DNA of 64,000 nt from positions 3,547,001 through 3,611,000 of the forward strand of contig NZ_CP120683.1 in assembly GCF_030506325.1 (NCBI RefSeq). The letters run 5' to 3'. Position numbers and translations under genes: made by a program. Below, piece by piece: positions 8,750-15,925 of this stretch (position 1 is the first letter of the stretch; each line of letters begins with the position of its first letter). This DNA is from Tunicatimonas pelagia. GTDB taxonomy: Bacteria; Bacteroidota; Bacteroidia; Cytophagales; Cyclobacteriaceae. The notes under the pieces were generated by a model. The model saw only the letters and a list, made by a program, of their open reading frames with translations, ran no database searches and had not been told where the DNA came from.

Positions 8750-9133
8750 AATTATCGGTATAGCGAAAGCCTTTTGCTACCCGTTTTACTGGGCTATAAA
8801 GTTCACGAAAAAATTACGTTGAGTCTTGGAGCCAAGTGTAGCTATTTAATGTCGGCCAGGTCCAAATTTGATTCTAAAACATTTAATCTACTCGAGTTTT
8901 GGGAAAGATCTGACTTTGGTGTAAGCCGTTTTGATATCGCCCCCGGGGGTAGCGTACAACTGCATTTTACCGACCAGCTATCAGTAGCAGGTAGATATTT
9001 TCATGGCTTAGTATCGGTGGTGGGTTACGATGTTCAGATAACTGATGAACAAGGAAACTGACTAAATGATATAGGCTAATTAAAAGTGAAAAACAGAACA
9101 TTTCAACTGTCGGTCTCCTACACACTGAGATAA
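8750..9133 (+). pseudogene. Remnant of a PorT-type outer-membrane beta-barrel protein
   Basis: The frame reads SLLLPVLLGYKVHEKITLSLGA, a pattern typical of the second half of PorT-like outer-membrane barrels, and then strands such as SVQLHFTDQLSVAGRYFHGL. It stops at TGA (9059-9061), meets a second TAA at 9074-9076, but in the same frame continues with KNRTFQLSVSYTLR and TAA at 9131, which is the usual barrel C-terminus. Only the last third of such a protein is present and the upstream bases have stops, so this is a decayed 3' fragment. Where the rest went is not visible. Confidence 0.65.
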
Positions 9134-9214
9134 ATCAACTTGTCTAGGACACGATAACACCGTGTATACTATTTTGTATGAAAGTCATAAAACTGAACAT
9201 GGAGGCGGTAAGAA

Positions 9215-9229
9215 CACAATACAATTGTG
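9215..9229. promoter_or_regulatory. Palindrome upstream of the toxin-antitoxin operon
   Basis: CACAAT-ACA-ATTGTG is a perfect 6-bp inverted repeat about 110 bp before the antitoxin start. Its size and place fit an operator bound by an autoregulating antitoxin, but this is only a positional guess. Confidence 0.25.
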
Positions 9230-9336
9230 CGCTAGTAGGGTGTAGAGAGGATAGAGGAGGTGATGTTTCGTAGAGAAGGAATAAACCCCGATTGTACAAT
9301 TATCGTATCTTATGAAGAACATGTGACGATATAAAG

Positions 9337-9585
9337 ATGAGTGTAGTAATCACGGATGATATTCTTAAGATGGCTAATATGCCGGAATCTGAGTTTAAAT
9401 TAGAGCTGGGGGTTTTCCTGTACAGTCGTGGCATTCTTACGTTAGGCAAAGCGAGTGAATTTGCGGGGGTTCCTCAGTTGATTTTTCAGCAGGTGCTCGC
9501 TGAAAGAGAAATCCCCCTCTCCTACGATCAGGAAGAATTTGACAAAGACTTCGCTAGCATCAAAGAAAGGTATAGGAAGCATTGA
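9337..9585 (+). CDS. UPF0175 family antitoxin
   Basis: The 82-residue protein matches UPF0175: the N-terminal segment with ELGVFLYSRGILTLGKASEFAGV, which forms the winged or ribbon-helix DNA-binding part, and the tail IPLSYDQEEFDKDFASIKE. UPF0175 proteins pair with DUF3368 PIN proteins. The following PIN gene overlaps its stop codon by 4 bp, the usual arrangement for a type II antitoxin-toxin pair. It would neutralise the toxin and probably repress its own promoter. Confidence 0.9.
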   Translation: MSVVITDDILKMANMPESEFKLELGVFLYSRGILTLGKASEFAGVPQLIFQQVLAEREIPLSYDQEEFDKDFASIKERYRKH

Positions 9586-10067
9586 TTATTATAAGTGATA
9601 CTTCATCTCTCAGCGGACTACTTGTAATTGGTAGGCTAGATATATTAGAGCAAGTCTATCAAAGAGTCATTATTCCTCAAGCAGTTTATGAAGAATTACT
9701 TACCTTAGAAAGGTATGGTTACGATCTGCAAGCGATTCAGAAAGCCACTTGGCTAAAAGTTATAGTGCCGTCTGATAAACAGCTAGTAGCTAAACTCAGC
9801 GAGACGCTAGACCAGGGAGAATCAGAAGCCATTGCTGCTTCTATTGAACAGAATGCTGACTACTTACTTATAGATGAAAAGAAAGGTAGAGCGGTTGCTG
9901 AATCTTTAGGTGTAGAGGTAGTAGGATTAGTTGGGGTGCTGATTGAGGCAAAAGAGCTGGAAGTAATTGACCTGGTAGCGCCTATATTGGATGAATTACG
10001 GCAAAAAGCCGGATTCTGGATAAGTGAAAAGTTTTACTCGTATATCCTCCGGAAGCTGAATGAATAA
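9582..10067 (+). CDS. DUF3368 PIN-domain toxin
   Basis: This 161-residue protein is a PIN-fold ribonuclease. Acidic active-site residues are seen in IISDTSSLSGLL (D5 region), the E of GESEAIAAS, and the D of YLLIDEKKGRAVAE. The start is a TTG that overlaps the antitoxin stop (TTGA), consistent with coupled, lower-level toxin synthesis. The likely action is RNA cleavage when the antitoxin is lost; the target is unknown. The gene looks intact. Confidence 0.88.
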   Translation: MIIISDTSSLSGLLVIGRLDILEQVYQRVIIPQAVYEELLTLERYGYDLQAIQKATWLKVIVPSDKQLVAKLSETLDQGESEAIAASIEQNADYLLIDEKKGRAVAESLGVEVVGLVGVLIEAKELEVIDLVAPILDELRQKAGFWISEKFYSYILRKLNE

Positions 10068-10170
10068 AGCTTCACTAAATAGAAAGTATTAACCCAATAC
10101 GCGCAGCTTTATCACGTAACCACCTGCCCAAAAGAAAGGGTAGCTGTATATAACGACTGTACAATAAGAT

Positions 10171-11283
10171 ATGAATGAAAAAAGCAGGTTGGCGGATGTG
10201 ATGTCTTATAACCTTTTTGACACCCCACCCGAAGCTGAACTGGATGAGATTACCGAGCTGGCTTCTCTCATTTGTGGAACTCCCATCTCACTGATAACGA
10301 TCTTAGATGACCGGCGGCAGTGGTTCAAATCAAAAAAAGGGCTTAGTACGAGCGAAACCGATATAAACGATTCTTTTTGCCAGCATACCTTACATAATCC
10401 GGATGAAGTTCTGGTTGTTAATGATGCGTTAGACGATCCACGTTTTAAGAACAGTAAATTAGTATTAGGAGACCCGCACATTCGGTTTTACGCCGGAGCC
10501 CCACTGGTAACCAAGCAAAGACATGTGTTAGGAACACTATGCATTATTGATCGTAAGCCTAGGGAAATTACCGATGAACAAAAGCAAGCTCTCCAGATTC
10601 TGGCAAAAAAGGTGATGGATCATATAGAATTGCAAAAGACGATTCTTAATCAGCACTCGACAATTAAATTGAACACACAAAGACTCATCAAAATTACTGA
10701 GAACATTCCGTTGGGGATTTTTGAACTGAGAGTTAACTCCGAGGGAAATATGAACTTTGTGTTTTTGAGCAAAGGGATGAAAAGGCTACACCCTCATTTA
10801 GAACTTGATGAATGGCTTAAAGATCCAACCATAGGGTTTTCGTTAATGCACCCCGATGATATTGAACCTCTAAAATTGAGTTTACAGAACTCCATAGTAA
10901 ACCACGTTGATCTCTACCATGAGTACCGAGTGAAGGACGAATCGGGGTTTCACTGGCACGCAATGAGTGGAAAACCAGAAAGAGCAGAAAATGGAGAAAC
11001 AGTAATTTATGGTTCATTTACCGATGTCACCCATCATTTCGAGTACGAAGCTGTACTGGAACAAATAGCCTTTGATATTTCTCATGTTCTACGTAGTCCT
11101 ATTACATCAATGTTGGGTATTACGAACTTACTTGGAACAGAAAAAAAACTATCAGAGAAAAGGATTAGAGAATATTCTAAATATATCCAGATAGTAGCCA
11201 CCGAAATGGAAGAGTTTACTAGAAGCCTGAATGCTATATATTTAGAAAAAAGCAAAAAAGTAACCAACTACACCCCTCAATAA
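10171..11283 (+). CDS. GAF-PAS protein ending in a histidine-kinase dimerisation helix, no ATPase domain
   Basis: The 370-residue protein starts with a GAF domain (about 20-160; motifs SLITILDDRRQWFKSKKG, DSFCQHTL, FYAGAPLVT, VLGTLCIIDRKP). A PAS domain follows (about 175-290; ENIPLGIFELR, HPDDIEPLKLSL, YHEYRVKDESGFHWH). The end is a HisKA-like helix with DISHVLRSPITSMLG, whose His is in the phosphoacceptor position, and a second helix. There is no catalytic ATPase domain and the frame closes normally with TAA. It may act as a phosphotransfer partner, a dominant partner to other kinases, or be a truncated kinase. It has no signal peptide or membrane span. Confidence 0.85.
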   Translation: MNEKSRLADVMSYNLFDTPPEAELDEITELASLICGTPISLITILDDRRQWFKSKKGLSTSETDINDSFCQHTLHNPDEVLVVNDALDDPRFKNSKLVLGDPHIRFYAGAPLVTKQRHVLGTLCIIDRKPREITDEQKQALQILAKKVMDHIELQKTILNQHSTIKLNTQRLIKITENIPLGIFELRVNSEGNMNFVFLSKGMKRLHPHLELDEWLKDPTIGFSLMHPDDIEPLKLSLQNSIVNHVDLYHEYRVKDESGFHWHAMSGKPERAENGETVIYGSFTDVTHHFEYEAVLEQIAFDISHVLRSPITSMLGITNLLGTEKKLSEKRIREYSKYIQIVATEMEEFTRSLNAIYLEKSKKVTNYTPQ

Positions 11284-11476
11284 AATCATAGCGTAGACAG
11301 GAGTTTTCCCCGGCAATTTTCAGCTTGTAGAATAGAAGTTCTTTATCTGGCACGTAAATTTAGTTATCTAAACTTGAATGGAAGGTATAGTTATGTTATG
11401 CTTTTTTATTGTCTGACTGTGAAAAATGGTGTAGGTTTGCTCAAGCCTCGTTATATAACATTAGAGCTTATTAAAT

Positions 11477-12304
11477 ATGACGATAGCAATTAATGCAAAA
11501 ATACACGAAGGAGTTGTTCTAGCAAGCGATAGTGCTACAACTTTAATTGACCAAAAAGGAGGAGTAATTAATGTTTATGAGCACGCAAATAAAATCTTTA
11601 ATTTGTACAAAAGGTTACCTATCGGGGCAATCACTTATGGATTAGGAAACATTGGACACGCATCAATTGCTACACTTGCGAAAGATTTTAGAAGTAATTT
11701 AAAATCTAAACTAAACCCAGACAATTACGAGCTTGAAAGTATAGCTATTGAATTTGGAGAATTTATCCATAAAAAATACAAAGAAGTATTTAAGGATACA
11801 CCTATTGAAAATCAACCAATTCTTGGATTCGTAATTGCAGGTTATTCATCAGGAAGTGATTTACCCGAAGAATATCAACTGATTTTTCCAAAGATGACTT
11901 CACCAATGTCATTAAGACCACCTGAAGAAGTGGGTTTATCTTGGAATGGAGAAATTGAACCACTAACAAGATTGATTTTAGGACACGGTAGTCACTTACA
12001 GGATTCTGTAGAACGTTCAATAGACCTATTTAAGGGTAAAACGGAAGCAGCGGATTTTGTTAGAAAATTGAAAATGGAATCACAAGTTTCTATCATTAGC
12101 CCAGGAATGCCAATACAAGATGTAATTCATCTTGCAGAGTATTTAGTGGAAACAGCAATCAATTTCGCAAAATATAGACCTGGTGCGCAAACCGTTGGAG
12201 GACCAATAGAAATTGCAGTGATTACAAGGCACGAAGGATTTAAATGGATTAAAAGAAAGCATTATTTTAGTACAGATTTAAATAACCACGAATCGTCTAA
12301 ATAA
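11477..12304 (+). CDS. Proteasome-beta-like Ntn hydrolase, uncharacterised
   Basis: The N-terminus MTIAINAKIHEGVVLASDSA follows the proteasome beta-subunit/HslV pattern. If Met is removed, Thr becomes residue 1, an Asp falls exactly at position 17, and K38 (HANKIFNL) sits near the place of the catalytic Lys33. ITYGLGNIGHA matches the glycine loop after strand 4. At 275 residues it is longer than HslV. No propeptide is present, so activation would need only methionine removal. The gene is clearly AT-richer than its neighbours, suggesting transfer. A small gene follows 15 bp later. No unfoldase (HslU, Mpa or ClpX-like) is in the window, and its substrate is unknown. Confidence 0.7.
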   Translation: MTIAINAKIHEGVVLASDSATTLIDQKGGVINVYEHANKIFNLYKRLPIGAITYGLGNIGHASIATLAKDFRSNLKSKLNPDNYELESIAIEFGEFIHKKYKEVFKDTPIENQPILGFVIAGYSSGSDLPEEYQLIFPKMTSPMSLRPPEEVGLSWNGEIEPLTRLILGHGSHLQDSVERSIDLFKGKTEAADFVRKLKMESQVSIISPGMPIQDVIHLAEYLVETAINFAKYRPGAQTVGGPIEIAVITRHEGFKWIKRKHYFSTDLNNHESSK

Positions 12305-12319
12305 AAAAATCATAATAAA

Positions 12320-12502
12320 ATGGAAAATAAAAAAACTAAACCCAAGAAAGAGAGACCAATTGTCCAAGAAAGTACTGCTACTAATTCAACTTTCAGACAA
12401 TCGGGTATATCACATGGTAATTGGAATTATTCACAGAATATTGAGAATACAATTAAAGACGAAATCAAAATTAAGCACGAAACATTAAATTTTTCTATGT
12501 AG
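12320..12502 (+). CDS. Small hypothetical protein downstream of the Ntn hydrolase
   Basis: I do not recognise this 60-residue protein. It has a strongly basic start (MENKKTKPKKERP), a polar middle rich in Asn, Ser and Thr, and a mixed acidic/basic tail. No membrane span or signal peptide is seen. It begins 15 bp after the Ntn hydrolase stop, on the same strand and with the same AT-rich base use, so the two probably travel and are expressed together. It could be a partner or substrate; nothing in the sequence decides this. It may also be non-coding. Confidence 0.45.
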   Translation: MENKKTKPKKERPIVQESTATNSTFRQSGISHGNWNYSQNIENTIKDEIKIKHETLNFSM

Positions 12503-12588
12503 AAAGACGTCGCATAACAACATATATGAAACAAGGTAAAGGCCATTATGGATATTGAAAGTTATCCAAAATATCAAAGAAAGTAATC

Positions 12589-12648
12589 GTTCTGTCCGAT
12601 CAGGAAAAATTTGATAAAGACCTTGCCAAGATTAAAACACTCAATTAA
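12589..12648 (+). pseudogene. 3' remnant of a second UPF0175 antitoxin gene
   Basis: The frame reads VLSDQEKFDKDLAKIKTLN and stop, which lines up with the tail LSYDQEEFDKDFASIKE of the intact antitoxin ending at 9585. The upstream bases do not encode the rest of the domain in this frame. It appears to be what is left of another toxin-antitoxin locus. Confidence 0.65.
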
Positions 12649-12674
12649 TCTCCTCTGTCTACCTTTCCTTATGC

Positions 12675-13316
12675 ATGAACCTAAAATCTACAAAATATGA
12701 ACTCCAAACTATCCTTTCGGGAAAGAGCGGCTATAGCTATGATGCACTTATCCAAACAGTTGCCCGTTACCTTAGAACAGGCCAGAGAGCAAGCCCAATG
12801 GCTGAGGAAAAACACCAAAGCAAAGGACAAGAAACAGAGAAGCTCATAAATTTTGCTAAAGAAAATAATCTGTTCTACAACGATATAGAAGAAGATCAGT
12901 ATATCTCGGAAGGCGCCGAACAAAAAGTGTATATTAAAAATGAGCAATATGTTCTTAAGCTCAACGATGCTATTTATTACGCTTCTTGGGAAGATTACTT
13001 CTTCAACCTAATCCTTCACAATTATTTTTTTGCCGACACTGCCTATCAACTATTGGGTCTTTATGAGAATAAAAAGGTACTATATGCGGTAGTAAAACAA
13101 CCCTTCATACGAGCCGACCGCCTTACAGATCTAGCACAGGTAAAAGCATTTTTAGCTAATAACGGTTTTGAGAACACTCGGAGCCATGATTACTATCACC
13201 CGCAATTAGGAATAGTCTTGGAAGACTTACACGACGAAAATGTATTGACCCAGCAAGAGACGCTCTATTTCATTGATACCGTTTTCTATATTGATTCAGA
13301 AGTATTTTGGAATTAA
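12675..13316 (+). CDS. Minimal kinase-fold protein, polyvalent-kinase-like
   Basis: The 213-residue protein has an N-terminal helical region (1-70) and then a segment that reads like a cut-down protein kinase: a glycine loop GAEQKVYI, a strand with lysine YVLKLN, the hinge VVKQPFI, a catalytic-loop-like LEDLHDENVL with D and N in the right spacing, and FIDTVFYID in place of the DFG strand. This resembles the putative polyvalent protein kinase domains seen on mobile elements, but the activity is unproven. It follows the antitoxin remnant and lies at the end of the accessory island. A toxin-like or phage-related role is possible. Confidence 0.55.
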   Translation: MNLKSTKYELQTILSGKSGYSYDALIQTVARYLRTGQRASPMAEEKHQSKGQETEKLINFAKENNLFYNDIEEDQYISEGAEQKVYIKNEQYVLKLNDAIYYASWEDYFFNLILHNYFFADTAYQLLGLYENKKVLYAVVKQPFIRADRLTDLAQVKAFLANNGFENTRSHDYYHPQLGIVLEDLHDENVLTQQETLYFIDTVFYIDSEVFWN

Positions 13317-13370
13317 GAAAAAAGTAGTGTAACGAATAACGCAAAAACCATTTTGAACTACTACCCTACC

Positions 13371-14642
13371 TTAAAACACCAGCGTTACCCCTTCTGCCTG
13401 CCCTTCCTTGCGAGTATAAGAGACTTGATCTACCATTGAACCGTTATTGTCAAAGAGTGTAATCGTATCTCCAGTATTATTAAGTCTTACGCGAGAATCT
13501 AGCGTGATCTGCACTACATTCCCAGCAGCAATTACATCAGAATCCAATAGTTCGGTTAGCGGGGCAGACTTGCCTACACTGTCGGCTATCGTCCACTCTT
13601 TAATATCTTGATCGTGCGGACTTACGTTGAGTAAAGTTACTCGCTCCTGTCCGGTTTCCTTTCCCAGTGGGTTTACCAATGCTGCCACGATGCGGATACT
13701 TTTGCCGATACTGGGTTTTACTGGAGCTGGCGGAGGCAGTACAATTTCACCATCGGGGACAATGACCAAATCTTCAGGTTCGTAGTTCATACGAAGTTGT
13801 AATGGCGAGATTACATCAATTACATCGTGCATGTTGCCGAGTTCTCCGTTGGGCAATAGCACCCGGTCATCGCGGTTTACGGGGTCTTCGCGTAGCCAGG
13901 CATCAAACTGAGCGAGTGTAGTAAATCCAGAGCCAACGTAAGAAACTAACCGCCGGAATAGCTTAGGCCATATGACTAATTCTTCTATTTCGGCTAAACC
14001 CTCGGTAAAACTTGCTGTCTGCTGAGTATTGGCGGTTGCCTCTGGCCATAACCCTACTCCTTCTGGCCGTTTACCCCGAACTAGTTGTGCCAGAATTTTG
14101 CGTAAGTCAGTGGGTAGCGAGGTGTAGAATGCTGGGTACGCCAGTCCAGCTTCTAATAATTGATAATTAAGACTGCGGGTTACATGGGCTTCTTCAATAA
14201 AAAGTTGGGCGCCGTCTACTTGTTCAGCATCCCCGACGTACACAAAAGCGATAATCCGACCGAAGGTATCCAGATTATTGGCTAAAACGTAGCCTCGCTG
14301 CGGATGATTATCAATGGATGCAATTTTATTCGGGTTACGTTCGGCAAACGCAATATTGGTAAATCCAATTCGCGCCAAAAGCTCATCACGAGCCGCTTCC
14401 GCCCAATTCAAGTTCTGGTGACTATCGCCAAAGTGGGTTTCCAGCGCATCAATTCCTTCAAATCGCAGATTGATCATACCCCGTCGGTTAAAGGTAGCAC
14501 TTCGTCCGCTAGCACTAAGGGCATCTACCAAGCTAGGATTATCGGGTAGGAACTTTATGGTATCGCCATCGGGTTCAGGACCTGAAAGGGGAAGATCGGG
14601 GTAGTGAACGTGGAATTCACCTTTAATCAGTCGGTAGGGCAT
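13371..14642 (-). CDS. Thermonuclease-like (SNase) protein with C-terminal lamin-tail domain
   Basis: The 423-residue protein starts with a staphylococcal-nuclease-like domain: EPDGDTIKFLP (about 23-33), INLRFEGIDALETH (about 57-70) and the later RGKRPEGVGLWPEA, which supply the Ca-binding Asp and catalytic Arg/Glu type residues. A long insertion separates the motifs. The last 110 residues (about 313-423) form a beta-rich lamin-tail-like domain (RVTLLNVSPHDQDIKEWTIAD ... LFDNNGSMVDQVSY). No signal peptide is visible, so it is probably cytoplasmic unless the start is wrong. It likely cleaves DNA or RNA; the pairing with a lamin-tail domain is uncommon. Confidence 0.8.
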   Translation of the reverse strand: MPYRLIKGEFHVHYPDLPLSGPEPDGDTIKFLPDNPSLVDALSASGRSATFNRRGMINLRFEGIDALETHFGDSHQNLNWAEAARDELLARIGFTNIAFAERNPNKIASIDNHPQRGYVLANNLDTFGRIIAFVYVGDAEQVDGAQLFIEEAHVTRSLNYQLLEAGLAYPAFYTSLPTDLRKILAQLVRGKRPEGVGLWPEATANTQQTASFTEGLAEIEELVIWPKLFRRLVSYVGSGFTTLAQFDAWLREDPVNRDDRVLLPNGELGNMHDVIDVISPLQLRMNYEPEDLVIVPDGEIVLPPPAPVKPSIGKSIRIVAALVNPLGKETGQERVTLLNVSPHDQDIKEWTIADSVGKSAPLTELLDSDVIAAGNVVQITLDSRVRLNNTGDTITLFDNNGSMVDQVSYTRKEGQAEGVTLVF

Positions 14643-14681
14643 GGCTATGTGGTTGATTTATTTGTTGATAATAACGGGTCT

Positions 14682-14709
14682 GTAGAGACTTAATTAATCA
14701 AGGCTCTAC
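14682..14709. repeat. Dispersed palindrome, family B copy 1
   Basis: GTAGAGAC-TTAATTAATC-AAGGCTCTAC has 6-bp matching ends (GTAGAG/CTCTAC) and an AT core. It shares layout with 37532-37556 (GTAGGGACGTGATTAATCGCGCTAC). It lies in the divergent gap between the nuclease gene and the bicupin gene. Confidence 0.5.
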
Positions 14710-14923
14710 GGGAATGTTTCTGTAAAAATGCAATAGAAGGGTATGTTTTGCCTCCGAACTCGTGATCTGCGTTATCAATCCATATCAAAGATAACCCAAC
14801 GGGATGTTGATAAATGAAAAAAGGCGTTATATAATTGTTAAGAACATCCGGCTACTAGCAACTCCTTAGAATAATTGAATCCGCTAACAGTTTTTTGTAA
14901 TTTGCTGATAAACACCATTTTTT

Positions 14924-15862
14924 ATGAAAGCTACCTTAATCATCTTAGCTATAATTACCTCTCTGGTCGGTATGAAGACGATATTCAACGAACCACCGGT
15001 ACTTAAAAAAGCTGACTACCTGCAAGTAGCCCATCTCGCGCAGGGCGATACTGAAGGGTTAGCCGAAGTACGGGAAGCATTTGTTGGGCGAAACCCAGGT
15101 TATGACTTGCATTTTTTCGGTCAGACAAAAAAGGTCGCCCCGGCGGAAAGCTATCGACTGGCGTTCGTACAGCAAGGAGGCGGAACGGCTCAATTCGCTG
15201 AAGGCCCATCATCTAAGATTTCCGTAGGCGATATTATTTACTTACCGCCCCAACAGACCATGACTACCGACAGCCTGATAGATTATGTAGTCTTCACCGT
15301 GCCTGATCCTTTGCCGGAAGAATTCCCGCATTTCATCCGCCCCGATTGGGATGAAAATATTACCGATACTCCCGGCGGTTGCGCGACTGAAACTGGAGCC
15401 TATCGTCGAATTCTGCTGACTTGGAAGCCTGAGGTGGGGCCTTACGTCTACCACGCCCTCAATGCCCACCGAGTTCGAATCACCGATTCATTTACTCACT
15501 ACCATCCGGTAGAAGGGGGCTTTGATGAGTTTTACTTGGTACAGATGGTACAGCCGGGTGCCCGATTAATCACTTCTAACCAAACGGATAAAATTATCGA
15601 CCCTGCATCAGTGCAACCCGATGAGGTAGATGATTTGTTGCAATCTACTGAGTTGCAGGTCGGTGATTTGGTGTATCTGCCCCGAGGCGTTATTCATCGC
15701 GGCGTAGACGGAGTACTGGCGCAAGTAATTACCATTCCGGGTTTTATTCCTGGTTCAGAAATAGGGGTAGATCACCACTTACGAGCAATCAACCAACGGT
15801 TTGGCCCAAAAATAGATTTGCCACTGAATCAGGAAGCTTCTGCCTCGGCAGTTATTCGGTAG
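14924..15862 (+). CDS. Secreted or periplasmic bicupin protein
   Basis: The 312-residue protein opens with a hydrophobic export segment (MKATLIILAIITSLVG), although no clear cleavage site follows. Two cupin folds come next: the first (about 60-130) with GGGTAQFAEG and VGDIIYLPP, the second (about 155-290) with the metal-binding motif THYHPVEGGFDEFYLV and VGDLVYLPRGVIHRG. The second has the His/His/Glu set expected for a bound metal; the first does not. The reaction is unknown. It precedes an aminopeptidase P gene by 63 bp on the same strand. Confidence 0.75.
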   Translation: MKATLIILAIITSLVGMKTIFNEPPVLKKADYLQVAHLAQGDTEGLAEVREAFVGRNPGYDLHFFGQTKKVAPAESYRLAFVQQGGGTAQFAEGPSSKISVGDIIYLPPQQTMTTDSLIDYVVFTVPDPLPEEFPHFIRPDWDENITDTPGGCATETGAYRRILLTWKPEVGPYVYHALNAHRVRITDSFTHYHPVEGGFDEFYLVQMVQPGARLITSNQTDKIIDPASVQPDEVDDLLQSTELQVGDLVYLPRGVIHRGVDGVLAQVITIPGFIPGSEIGVDHHLRAINQRFGPKIDLPLNQEASASAVIR

Positions 15863-15925
15863 TCTCATTGACATCTAGCATTCCGTTGTACAAGTTGTAT
15901 TATTGAAGATCAAGGATTTATTCAT

